A stretch of 5,342 nt of DNA from an uncultured Treponema sp. (GTDB lineage Bacteria > Spirochaetota > Spirochaetia > Treponematales > Treponemataceae). Below the pieces are notes generated by a model, which saw only the letters and a list, made by a program, of their open reading frames with translations, was not told where the DNA came from and made no database searches. Numbering within the stretch: the first letter of the stretch is position 1; every line of letters begins with the position of its first letter. The stretch is taken from contig CAMNHD010000133.1 of NCBI GenBank assembly GCA_946538875.1, positions 1 to 5,342 on the forward strand, written 5' to 3'. Below are positions 1 to 5,342 of the stretch, piece by piece. Both the position numbers and the translations under genes were made by a program.

Positions 1-13
1 TCAAGCGTAAGAC

Positions 14-985
14 TTAAAAATCTATTCTGTTGAATCCGAACTGCTCAATTGAGAATGAAAGTGGTGCCCTTACAGTTTCAGGGAGCCCCAGGGGATTGTC
101 CTTTGGAAAGTTCAAGGAGTAGGCATGAAGGAAATATTCCCTGCCCGGAAAAACAGGTCCTCCGTAGGCACTGTCCCCGACAAGAGGATGTCCGTGATGG
201 GCGCTTTGAACCCGGATCTGGTGTTTCCGGCCTGTAAGTATCAGGTATGAGGCAAGTGTCAGGTCCATTCCTCGCCATTTTCCGTAAGAGAGAGGAGTTG
301 CCTTTGTTATGGCTGTGAGACCTCCCTGTGCAATCCTTACCTTGTGGAAGCCTCCTGAAGCCTGTTCCTCTGCCAGGACCGGGTCTTCCCATGACTCCTG
401 GCCTTCCAGTCTGCCTGTACAGACTGCGATGTAGTTTTTTGTCACAAGGTGGGAGGCTATCGCTTCCGAGAACCATCTTGCTCCCTGTATGCTCTGCGAA
501 AAGACAAGTACTCCTGTGGTGTACCGGTCAAGTCTGTGGAGAGGTCCTGGTCTGAACGACAGTGATTCTGTGCTGTGGCGGACAGTCTTGTACTCGGATT
601 CAACCAGAACGGAAAGCGAGTCCTTGATTCCTGCGGATGGTTGTACAGGTATTCCGTAAGGCTTGTTCAATATGAGCAGGTGTTCGTTCCTGAACAGAAT
701 GCCTGGAACCCTGGGACATGGGGCAGTGGAAAGAGGGGAATTTGGCTTTTGATCCAAGGATTTGGTGTCTGAGTCCCTTTGTTCAAGAAGGAATGCCGCC
801 ACCTGAATCCTGTCGCCTGAGATCAGTTTCGACTCTGCCTTTGCCTTGTTTCCGTTTACGCGTATGAGGTTCTTTCTGAGGGCAGCGAAGATATTGATTC
901 CAGCTCCTTCCATGAGCCGTCTTAATATGCGGTCAAGTCTGCGTCCTTCATCGTCAGGACCGGCAGTGAACTCTTTATATTCCAT
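14..985 (-). CDS. RluA-family pseudouridine synthase with S4 domain (RluC/RluD-like)
   Basis: This 323-residue protein is predicted to isomerise specific uridines of a structured RNA, most likely 23S rRNA, to pseudouridine in the cytoplasm. An S4-type RNA-binding region lies at about residues 14-62, with RRLDRILRRL at 15-24 and IRVNGNKAK near 41-49. A low-complexity linker (about 68-92) leads to the catalytic domain. Motif HRLDRYTTG (150-158) carries the expected catalytic aspartate D153. Further family motifs are NKPYGIPV (107-114), TGRKHQIRVQ (251-260), GDSAYGG (270-276) and LHA (286-288). The length is normal for an S4-containing RluA member. The ATG at 985-983 comes just before the S4 domain and has no clear Shine-Dalgarno sequence. 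The gene is transcribed divergently from the rnf-containing operon, so it is probably regulated separately. The family is secure, but the exact target position (RluC, RluD or another type) cannot be told from sequence alone, so no symbol is given. I see no terminator in the 13 bases beyond its stop. Confidence 0.95.
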   Translation of the reverse strand: MEYKEFTAGPDDEGRRLDRILRRLMEGAGINIFAALRKNLIRVNGNKAKAESKLISGDRIQVAAFLLEQRDSDTKSLDQKPNSPLSTAPCPRVPGILFRNEHLLILNKPYGIPVQPSAGIKDSLSVLVESEYKTVRHSTESLSFRPGPLHRLDRYTTGVLVFSQSIQGARWFSEAIASHLVTKNYIAVCTGRLEGQESWEDPVLAEEQASGGFHKVRIAQGGLTAITKATPLSYGKWRGMDLTLASYLILTGRKHQIRVQSAHHGHPLVGDSAYGGPVFPGREYFLHAYSLNFPKDNPLGLPETVRAPLSFSIEQFGFNRIDF

Positions 986-992
986 AAACTGG

Positions 993-998
993 ATAATA
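993..998 (-). promoter_or_regulatory. Candidate -10 box for the pseudouridine synthase gene
   Basis: Read on the minus strand, the hexamer is TATTAT, one mismatch from TATAAT. It lies seven bases before the ATG whose A is at 985. A start site at the usual distance would fall on or beside the start codon, giving a leaderless or nearly leaderless message, which agrees with the missing Shine-Dalgarno. The matching -35 (complement of about 1016-1021, TAGCAA) is weak. The run of A at 1003-1010 in the spacer makes chance AT-rich matches likely. Confidence 0.35.
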
Positions 999-1012
999 AC
1001 CTAAAAAAAATT

Positions 1013-1032
1013 GTTTTGCTACTAGACAAAAC
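1013..1032. repeat. Inverted repeat overlapping the operon promoter
   Basis: GTTTTG (1013-1018) and CAAAAC (1027-1032) form a perfect 6-bp inverted repeat around an 8-base centre containing the palindrome CTAG (1022-1025). It overlaps the proposed -35 box at 1023-1028, where a dimeric repressor site could sit. A second, outer pair, TAATAAC (994-1000) and GTTATTA (1035-1041), is a 7-bp inverted repeat with a different centre. Both are short and AT-rich, so chance is a real alternative. Confidence 0.3.
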
Positions 1033-1050
1033 TCGTTATTAAGGTAAAAT
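1023..1050 (+). promoter_or_regulatory. Candidate sigma-70-type promoter for the DUF212-rnf operon
   Basis: The -35 box is TAGACA (1023-1028) and the -10 box is TAAAAT (1045-1050). Each has five of six consensus bases, and the spacer is 16 bp. Transcription would start near 1056-1058, immediately before the ATG at 1059, so the first gene would be leaderless or nearly so. A weaker reading uses TTGTTT (1011-1016) with GTTATT (1035-1040) and leaves AAGG (1041-1044) as a distant ribosome site. This is the only non-coding DNA upstream of the plus-strand genes in the window. Confidence 0.45.
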
Positions 1051-1058
1051 ATGAAAGT

Positions 1059-1538
1059 ATGTCTGGTGCCAGAGATCAAATCAGAGCTTTTTTTACCAAC
1101 CCGATACTCCTTGCTTGCCTGTCAAGTTGGTTGACTGCTCAATTAATAAAAACGTTGATAAAACTCTTTTCGGGCAAGGTTCACAGCCTGTCCCAGTTGT
1201 TCGAGCTGTTGTTCTGGCAGACCGGCGGTATGCCGTCAAGCCATTCTGCGTTCGTGACTTGTCTTTGTACCACTATTGGATTCAGGTCTGGTATCAATGA
1301 TAACGTTTTCTATCTGTCCCTTGGATTTCTTTTTGTGACAATCCGTGATGCCCTTGGTGTAAGGCGTGCGAGCGGTATTCAGGCCAAGATGATTAATAAA
1401 ATCGGTAAGAATCTGTCTGAAAAGGAATTGATGGAATTTAAACCAATAAAGGAAGTGCAGGGCCATACTCCGGCAGAAGTGGCGATTGGTGTAATAATCG
1501 GCTTCTTCATCGGGCTTGCATTCAGTGTATTAAAATAG
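1059..1538 (+). CDS. Divergent PAP2 family membrane protein (DUF212, YuiD-like)
   Basis: This 159-residue integral membrane protein belongs to the divergent PAP2 family, distantly related to membrane acid phosphatases and vanadium haloperoxidases. The family hallmarks are all present: AQLIK (27-31), GGMPSSHSA (56-64, the phosphatase-like signature), RDALGVRRASG followed by QA (96-109), and GHTPAEV (135-141). Hydrophobic segments lie at about 12-29, 62-76, 82-95 and 138-157. The length is typical of bacterial members. Its substrate is not known; lipid-phosphate hydrolysis is an inference from the PAP2 relationship. The ATG at 1059 is the first in-frame start after the TAG at 1023-1025. It lacks a good Shine-Dalgarno, as AAGG at 1041-1044 is 14 bases away. 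It appears to be the first gene of the operon: the next gene begins on the base after its stop codon. Confidence 0.93.
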   Translation: MSGARDQIRAFFTNPILLACLSSWLTAQLIKTLIKLFSGKVHSLSQLFELLFWQTGGMPSSHSAFVTCLCTTIGFRSGINDNVFYLSLGFLFVTIRDALGVRRASGIQAKMINKIGKNLSEKELMEFKPIKEVQGHTPAEVAIGVIIGFFIGLAFSVLK

Positions 1539-2933
1539 ATGACTGGTCATGTAAAAACTGTTCTCTGCATAGTCATGGTTCTCGTCAGCGCGGTTGTTCT
1601 GTTTGCGTTCAGAAGCCTGCCTGTGTCAAAGATATGGAACAAGTATTCAGTTATGTATGTCTCGGCCTCTGTGGATGAGGAAACAGTGCTTTCGTATCTA
1701 AAGAATGCCGGCTGTTACAATGTTATAAGTCTATCCAATCAGCAGGCGCCTATTTCTTCCCCGTACGTAAAGTATGGAAACACCGCACAGGATTCTTATC
1801 TTGAGAACCGCCTTATGTATTTCAAGGACAGGAATTCGCTCTACAACCTGTATTATGTGCCTGAAAACCAGCAGAAGGATGTCCAGCGGGCTGTCAAAAA
1901 CATTATAAAGCAGCTTAAGGTTCCAGCCGGTCTTGATGGTAAGTCTCACTTTCCGGCTGCGGTGCCGCTGATTGTGCTGGGGGTATATGCTGCTCTGGGG
2001 CTGATGGCGCGGCATAAGGGTGCCTTCTTTGCTTCGGGACTCTTCCTGCTTCTTCTGCCGCTCGTGATGCCCTTCTATGTGGTGAGTGCAGGTTGCTGTC
2101 TCTTGTATCTGGCCTTGTTCCTTCAGAATATCCTGTGGGGACGGAGGGAGGAGTACAAGGCGACATTCCGTTCTATTTCCATAGATGTGCTTATTTTTTC
2201 CGCTCTGGCGCTGTTTTTCGGACAGTCTCTTGTGTGCGGCTTTATGGGCTTGATTTCTTTTGTATGCACAATAGCGCTTTTCCTTGTATCCAAGTCCCTT
2301 TACCGGAAGATTGAGGCGGCCCGCCCATTTTCGTTCCTGCTGATTTTCTCTGCCAGGCAGATCCGTGTCATGGGGGCAAAGAATCTACGCTGCACCGCAG
2401 GCATGACCATTCCTCTGCTGATTATTCTGGTGCTTTTTGTGATTTCCCTGAACACTACGGTGAGCACTGATGCCAAGGGAATCTCCATCCCTGCACCGGT
2501 GACTGCGCCGGATAGCGGAAAGACTCTCCCTGTTCTTGCTGACTACTACGCCTGGGCATGGAATACAATGACTTTTCCCTACAGGAAATTTCCTTCTTCA
2601 GGGTCGAAGTCACCCTCGGCAGGTGACAGCATCAGGATTCCAAGGTATGTGCAGACCGATTCCGGCATTCAGGAAAAGGACGAGCTTGTTTTTGAATACA
2701 ATCATGACTTTACCGACAAAATAAAAAAGGGTATCAATAACTTGAACTATCCTGCTATTGAAAAACTCATGGCGGCTCAGGATGATCAGATACAGGTGGC
2801 ATACAGTGATGCAAGCCTTGAAGGAAGCCGGCGTCAAAAGCGGCCGGGGCTCACTGTGATTCTGCTGATACTTGCGCTTCTTGAACCTCCTGTGCTTTTT
2901 GCTGTATATTTTATTGGACGTAGGAAGATATGA
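1539..2933 (+). CDS. Unrecognised polytopic membrane protein upstream of rnfC
   Basis: I do not recognise a named family in this 464-residue protein. About eight membrane segments are visible, near residues 7-25, 139-157, 162-178, 180-199, 212-229, 231-251, 289-305 and 437-458. The positive-inside rule is consistent throughout: basic loops at 157-160, 201-211, 251-284 and the C-terminal RRK point to the cytoplasm. That places two soluble domains outside the inner membrane. The first is residues 27-138, mixed alpha/beta in appearance with many Tyr and Asn. The second is residues 306-436, starting with a Pro/Thr-rich stretch. I see no cofactor motif, Cys cluster or catalytic signature. The ATG follows the previous stop directly (TAGATG) with no Shine-Dalgarno, suggesting translational coupling. 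Its stop overlaps the rnfC start (ATGA at 2930-2933). The position suggests a lineage-specific accessory to the Rnf complex or to its assembly, which is inference only. Confidence 0.88.
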   Translation: MTGHVKTVLCIVMVLVSAVVLFAFRSLPVSKIWNKYSVMYVSASVDEETVLSYLKNAGCYNVISLSNQQAPISSPYVKYGNTAQDSYLENRLMYFKDRNSLYNLYYVPENQQKDVQRAVKNIIKQLKVPAGLDGKSHFPAAVPLIVLGVYAALGLMARHKGAFFASGLFLLLLPLVMPFYVVSAGCCLLYLALFLQNILWGRREEYKATFRSISIDVLIFSALALFFGQSLVCGFMGLISFVCTIALFLVSKSLYRKIEAARPFSFLLIFSARQIRVMGAKNLRCTAGMTIPLLIILVLFVISLNTTVSTDAKGISIPAPVTAPDSGKTLPVLADYYAWAWNTMTFPYRKFPSSGSKSPSAGDSIRIPRYVQTDSGIQEKDELVFEYNHDFTDKIKKGINNLNYPAIEKLMAAQDDQIQVAYSDASLEGSRRQKRPGLTVILLILALLEPPVLFAVYFIGRRKI

Positions 2934-4234
2934 AGACAGTCAACTCTTTTGTTCAAAGCGAAAAAGTATTATTCAATACCTCAGTAAGAAGTTTTTTGCC
3001 ACGTTATGCGCTTGTGCCGTTCTGCCGTGCCAAGAGAAAGGACTTTGTCTGTACAGTGTCCGAGTCAGAGGATGTAAAGGAAGGACAGGTCATAGCAAGT
3101 TCCTCTGTTTCTGAAGGTGGCCGCCAGCAGAATATACACGCCTCTGTTCCGGGAAAAGTTTCTTCCATAGAGCAGTGCTACCTTCCGGACGGACATGTGG
3201 GAATAGCAGTTAAGATTAAGCTGGGCGGTGCATTTTCCTTTCTTGGCAAGACTGTCCAGCAGAGGGACTGGCAGTGGGATTCCCCGGAGGAACTTCTTTA
3301 CAGTATCTCGGAGTCTGGAATCATCAACACTTTTGACAGGCCGGAGCCGCTCTACAGGCAGCTGGCGGGTCTAAGGATACAGTCAGGCAGGATTCTTGTG
3401 GTAAGAATGTTCGACGAGGATCCAAGCCGCATGACAGATACATTTGTGGCCGCCCGCTGTACCCAGGAAGTGTTTTCCGGTGCTCTTATCACTGCCAGGG
3501 CCATGCGCGCTGTCGGAATAGTTTTTGTGGTTCCAAAGAAGACTCAGATAAGCATACAGCCGGATGATTTTCCGAATATGCAGACTTTCATAGTGGAAAC
3601 GGATGTGAAGCGTTATCCGGTGGGATTCAGGCAGAATCTTATTCCGCTGATAAAAAAGGCGGCAGGCCGGGATTCCGTTTTCTCTTCTGTGAATCACTGT
3701 AGTATTTTCATCGATCCGGAAACTTTGTACGCTGTGCATCAGAATATTGTCTTTGGAAAGCCTGTTGTGGAAAGCTTTGTGCATGTGACAGGAGACTGTC
3801 TTGGAGCATCCGCCATGTTCAGGGTAAGGGTAGGCTCGACGGTTGAAAGTCTTGCCCAGCAGTGCGGCGGGTTCAAGAAACGTCTTGGAAAGATAATTGT
3901 CAACGGTCTGATAACCGGCAGTGCTGTCTCGAGCATGCAGACTGTGATTACCGCCGGTGTAAAGTCCGTTGCCTTTGTCGGAGCGTCCGGGCTTGCCGAC
4001 CAGAATTTCAGCCCGTGCATCAGATGTGGTAAGTGCCGTTCAATCTGCCCGGAGGAAATCTTCCCCGACCTTATGTTCAGACATTCAATGGGAGGTAAAC
4101 CTATTGGAAATGATCTGCTTGCCACCGCAAACCTTTGCTCCGGATGCTGCCTGTGCAATTCAGTGTGTCCTTCTCGGCTGCCTTTGTTCCAGAGCATTGA
4201 ACTTATGAGGAATAACAACGATGAGACAAAATAA
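2930..4234 (+). CDS. rnfC: RnfC-like subunit of the Rnf electron-transport complex, with degenerate FMN/NADH region
   Basis: RnfC is the cytoplasmic electron-input/output subunit of Rnf, normally carrying FMN, an NADH site and two [4Fe-4S] clusters. Residues about 24-98 form the N-terminal barrel-sandwich region (SESEDVKEGQVIA near 44-56, then IHASVPGKVSSI at 69-80). A 51-kDa-subunit-like region follows (about 118-290), then an SLBB-like region (about 291-355). The C-terminal ferredoxin-like part has two complete clusters: C363, C366, C369, C373 and C403, C406, C409, C413. C407 is an extra cysteine where Gly is usual. The Gly-rich FMN/NADH loop (normally like GLGGAGFPT) is replaced by INTFDRPEP at 132-140. 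The acidic NGAECEP-type segment reads VRMFDEDP (158-165), and the GGPMMG motif is replaced around 325-330. The 434-residue length is normal for the short RnfC type. The ATG at 2930 is the first start after an in-frame TAG at 2921. AGGA at 2922-2925 is a close, modest ribosome site. Assignment rests on the cluster pattern, N-terminal domain and the downstream rnfD. Confidence 0.92.
   Translation: MKTVNSFVQSEKVLFNTSVRSFLPRYALVPFCRAKRKDFVCTVSESEDVKEGQVIASSSVSEGGRQQNIHASVPGKVSSIEQCYLPDGHVGIAVKIKLGGAFSFLGKTVQQRDWQWDSPEELLYSISESGIINTFDRPEPLYRQLAGLRIQSGRILVVRMFDEDPSRMTDTFVAARCTQEVFSGALITARAMRAVGIVFVVPKKTQISIQPDDFPNMQTFIVETDVKRYPVGFRQNLIPLIKKAAGRDSVFSSVNHCSIFIDPETLYAVHQNIVFGKPVVESFVHVTGDCLGASAMFRVRVGSTVESLAQQCGGFKKRLGKIIVNGLITGSAVSSMQTVITAGVKSVAFVGASGLADQNFSPCIRCGKCRSICPEEIFPDLMFRHSMGGKPIGNDLLATANLCSGCCLCNSVCPSRLPLFQSIELMRNNNDETK
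4207..4211 (+). promoter_or_regulatory. Ribosome binding site for rnfD inside the end of rnfC
   Basis: GAGGA lies nine bases before the ATG at 4221, within the rnfC coding sequence. It fixes the rnfD start and makes a 14-bp overlap of the two genes, consistent with coupled translation. Confidence 0.7.
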
Positions 4235-5315
4235 TTCGGTCCACGAAAAGGCTCTCTACAATAATGTGACCTTGAAGCCTTTCTCATATATCAAACCGTC
4301 ATTGGGGGCGGCCGGGAACACCATACTTGTGCTCCTTGTGCCCCAGCTGGTCATGCTTGCGCTGACACAGACCTACAGTGCCCTGCTTGTGGTCCTGAGT
4401 TCTGTCCTGGCTGCACTTTCTGCGGAATTCCTTTACAGTCTTGTAAAGAGGCAGTTCAAGTTTTCATGGCTGAATACTGTCATACAGGGAATGATCATCG
4501 GTCTGCTGCTCCCTCAGACCTATCCTCCCTTGCAGCTATTCTTTATTGTCCTGTTCTCTATGTTCCTTTCAAAGTATGCATTTGGCGGATTTGCCTCTTC
4601 TTGGGCGAATCCTGCGGCGGTGACAATAGCTGTGGCATACATGCTTAATATGGCTGCATTTCCGGTTTCAAGCCTTACCACTCTTGATCTGCAGTCAAGG
4701 AATGCCGCGCTTACGCTTATACAGAACGGTACGGTTCCCCAGGTGCAGGCTGACGCATCTGTGACAGCCTTTCTGAACCACTGGATATTCAATCTCTTTG
4801 GAATTGATATTCCTGAAGGATATGTCTCTTTGTTCTGGGACTGCCATTCTGTGATACCTGCGTTCAGATTCAATCTCCTGACTATCTTTTCCTCAATAGT
4901 GCTGATTTCACTTGATATGGTGGATGCTTTGATACCGTCAGTTTTCATTGTGGTGTATGCAGCTTTTGTGCGCTTTGCCGGACCATTCTTTGTTGGGGGA
5001 ATTCCTTTCCAGGGGGATATTCTGCTGGCTCTGCTGACAAGCGGCACTCTCTTTGGAACATTGTATGTTCTGCAGTGGTACGGAACTACACCAGTGACTG
5101 CTGCGGGAAAAATTGTATATGGTGTCCTGGGCGGTATAACCGCATTCTTTATAATGGGCCTCGGGCTTTCTTCGGTTGGCTTTGTGTTTACTGTTCTGGT
5201 TCTGAATGTCATTTCAACACTGATACAGGTGGTGGAAAGCAAGCAGACCAGGAAAAAAATTGAGAATATCCTTGTTCCAAGAATTAATTTGATGAAGGAG
5301 GCGGAGAATGTCTGA
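4221..5315 (+). CDS. rnfD: RnfD-like membrane subunit of the Rnf complex
   Basis: RnfD (NqrB/RnfD family) is an inner-membrane subunit that takes part in ion-coupled electron transfer. This 364-residue protein has about nine or ten hydrophobic segments, near 33-49, 52-73, 83-98, 103-118, 131-148, 216-231, 233-251, 263-285, 294-315 and 317-336. Family features include the N-terminal LKPFSYIKPS (18-27), GMIIGLLLPQTYP (90-102), SKYAFGGFASSWANPA (117-132, matching the usual GKxxFGGxxxNxxNPA), and a C-terminal YGTTPVTAAGKIVYG (287-301). The loop that normally holds the flavinylation motif (SGAT type, FMN on Thr) reads ADASVTAFL at 177-185 and does not match. The following GAIGETS-type segment is also lost (about 210-222). 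A good ribosome binding site supports the start. The gene overlaps rnfC by 14 bp and the next gene by 8 bp. The family call is firm, but covalent FMN cannot be assumed. Confidence 0.9.
   Translation: MRQNNSVHEKALYNNVTLKPFSYIKPSLGAAGNTILVLLVPQLVMLALTQTYSALLVVLSSVLAALSAEFLYSLVKRQFKFSWLNTVIQGMIIGLLLPQTYPPLQLFFIVLFSMFLSKYAFGGFASSWANPAAVTIAVAYMLNMAAFPVSSLTTLDLQSRNAALTLIQNGTVPQVQADASVTAFLNHWIFNLFGIDIPEGYVSLFWDCHSVIPAFRFNLLTIFSSIVLISLDMVDALIPSVFIVVYAAFVRFAGPFFVGGIPFQGDILLALLTSGTLFGTLYVLQWYGTTPVTAAGKIVYGVLGGITAFFIMGLGLSSVGFVFTVLVLNVISTLIQVVESKQTRKKIENILVPRINLMKEAENV
5295..5301 (+). promoter_or_regulatory. Strong ribosome binding site for the gene starting at 5308
   Basis: AAGGAGG is a full Shine-Dalgarno match six bases before the ATG at 5308, inside the last codons of rnfD. 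It is the best ribosome site in the window and strongly supports a real gene that runs past the window edge. Confidence 0.85.
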
Positions 5316-5342
5316 TTCTGAAAACCCTAAGATTTTGCAGGG
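5308..5342 (+). CDS. rnfG: Start of the next operon gene, probably rnfG (partial, cut by window end)
   Basis: Only 11 full codons are visible, reading MSDSENPKILQ, and the gene continues beyond the window. A perfectly spaced AAGGAGG precedes it, and the start overlaps the rnfD stop (TGA at 5313-5315) by 8 bp, as expected in a coupled operon. The short hydrophilic N-terminus would suit the cytoplasmic tail before the single membrane anchor of RnfG, the extracytoplasmic FMN-carrying subunit. The identity is inferred from the common rnfCDG order, not from the residues themselves. Confidence 0.6.
   Translation, partial: MSDSENPKILQ

Noticed and set aside
1..13. TCA at 1-3 as a possible stop codon of another minus-strand gene
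   Set aside because: Three bases at the window edge cannot support a gene call.
78..476. Second minus-strand frame (132 codons) inside the pseudouridine synthase gene
   Set aside because: It is fully contained in a gene with intact catalytic motifs. Its own translation is low-complexity Pro/Arg/Ser-rich with no family features.
1051..1134. Short 27-codon frame from the ATG at 1051, six bases after AAGG (1041-1044), overlapping the DUF212 start
   Set aside because: The spacing looks like a ribosome site, but the peptide has no recognisable feature and runs out of frame into the conserved DUF212 coding sequence. A leader peptide cannot be excluded but has no further support.
2872..3114. Plus-strand frame (80 codons) bridging the membrane-protein gene and rnfC
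   Set aside because: It overlaps two well-supported genes in another frame and has no family features.
3739..4287. Minus-strand open frame (182 codons) across the rnfC/rnfD junction
   Set aside because: It is antisense to the cluster-binding part of rnfC and shows no recognisable domain; a shadow frame.
4520..5242. Long minus-strand open frame (240 codons) opposite rnfD
   Set aside because: It lies entirely antisense to rnfD, which has clear family motifs and a ribosome site. The translation is rich in Arg, Thr and Pro without domain structure, as expected from the complement of a membrane-protein gene.

Overview
The window fits a spirochaete of the Treponema type. The evidence is the gene content: a divergent PAP2-family membrane protein (DUF212/YuiD), an unrecognised polytopic protein, and then an rnf-type redox-pump operon whose subunits are strongly diverged. 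From memory, T. pallidum carries a similar block, but I could not check this. Base composition is moderate (a little under 50% GC by eye), so I do not name a species.

Layout: positions 14-985 on the minus strand hold an RluA-superfamily pseudouridine synthase with an S4 domain. A 73-bp divergent intergenic region (986-1058) follows. It carries -10-like boxes for both directions so close to the two start codons that both messages may be leaderless or nearly so. All remaining genes are on the plus strand and tightly packed, as in one operon: DUF212 protein (1059-1538); a 464-residue membrane protein starting on the very next base (1539-2933); rnfC (2930-4234, ATGA overlap); rnfD (4221-5315, 14-bp overlap); and the first codons of another gene, presumably rnfG (from 5308, 8-bp overlap, strong ribosome binding site). 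No stretch over 300 bp lacks a gene. I saw no RNA gene, CRISPR array, mobile element or attachment site.

How the genes work together: in known Rnf complexes RnfC is the cytoplasmic subunit carrying FMN, an NADH site and two [4Fe-4S] clusters. RnfD is a membrane subunit with covalent FMN, and RnfG is an extracytoplasmic flavoprotein. Electron flow between ferredoxin and NAD+ is coupled to Na+ or H+ transport. Here RnfC keeps all eight cluster cysteines but lacks the glycine-rich FMN/NADH loop. RnfD keeps the family's membrane signatures but lacks a recognisable flavinylation motif. This suggests an Rnf variant with a changed electron partner or route. The unrecognised membrane protein, locked between the DUF212 gene and rnfC, is a candidate lineage-specific companion of the complex.
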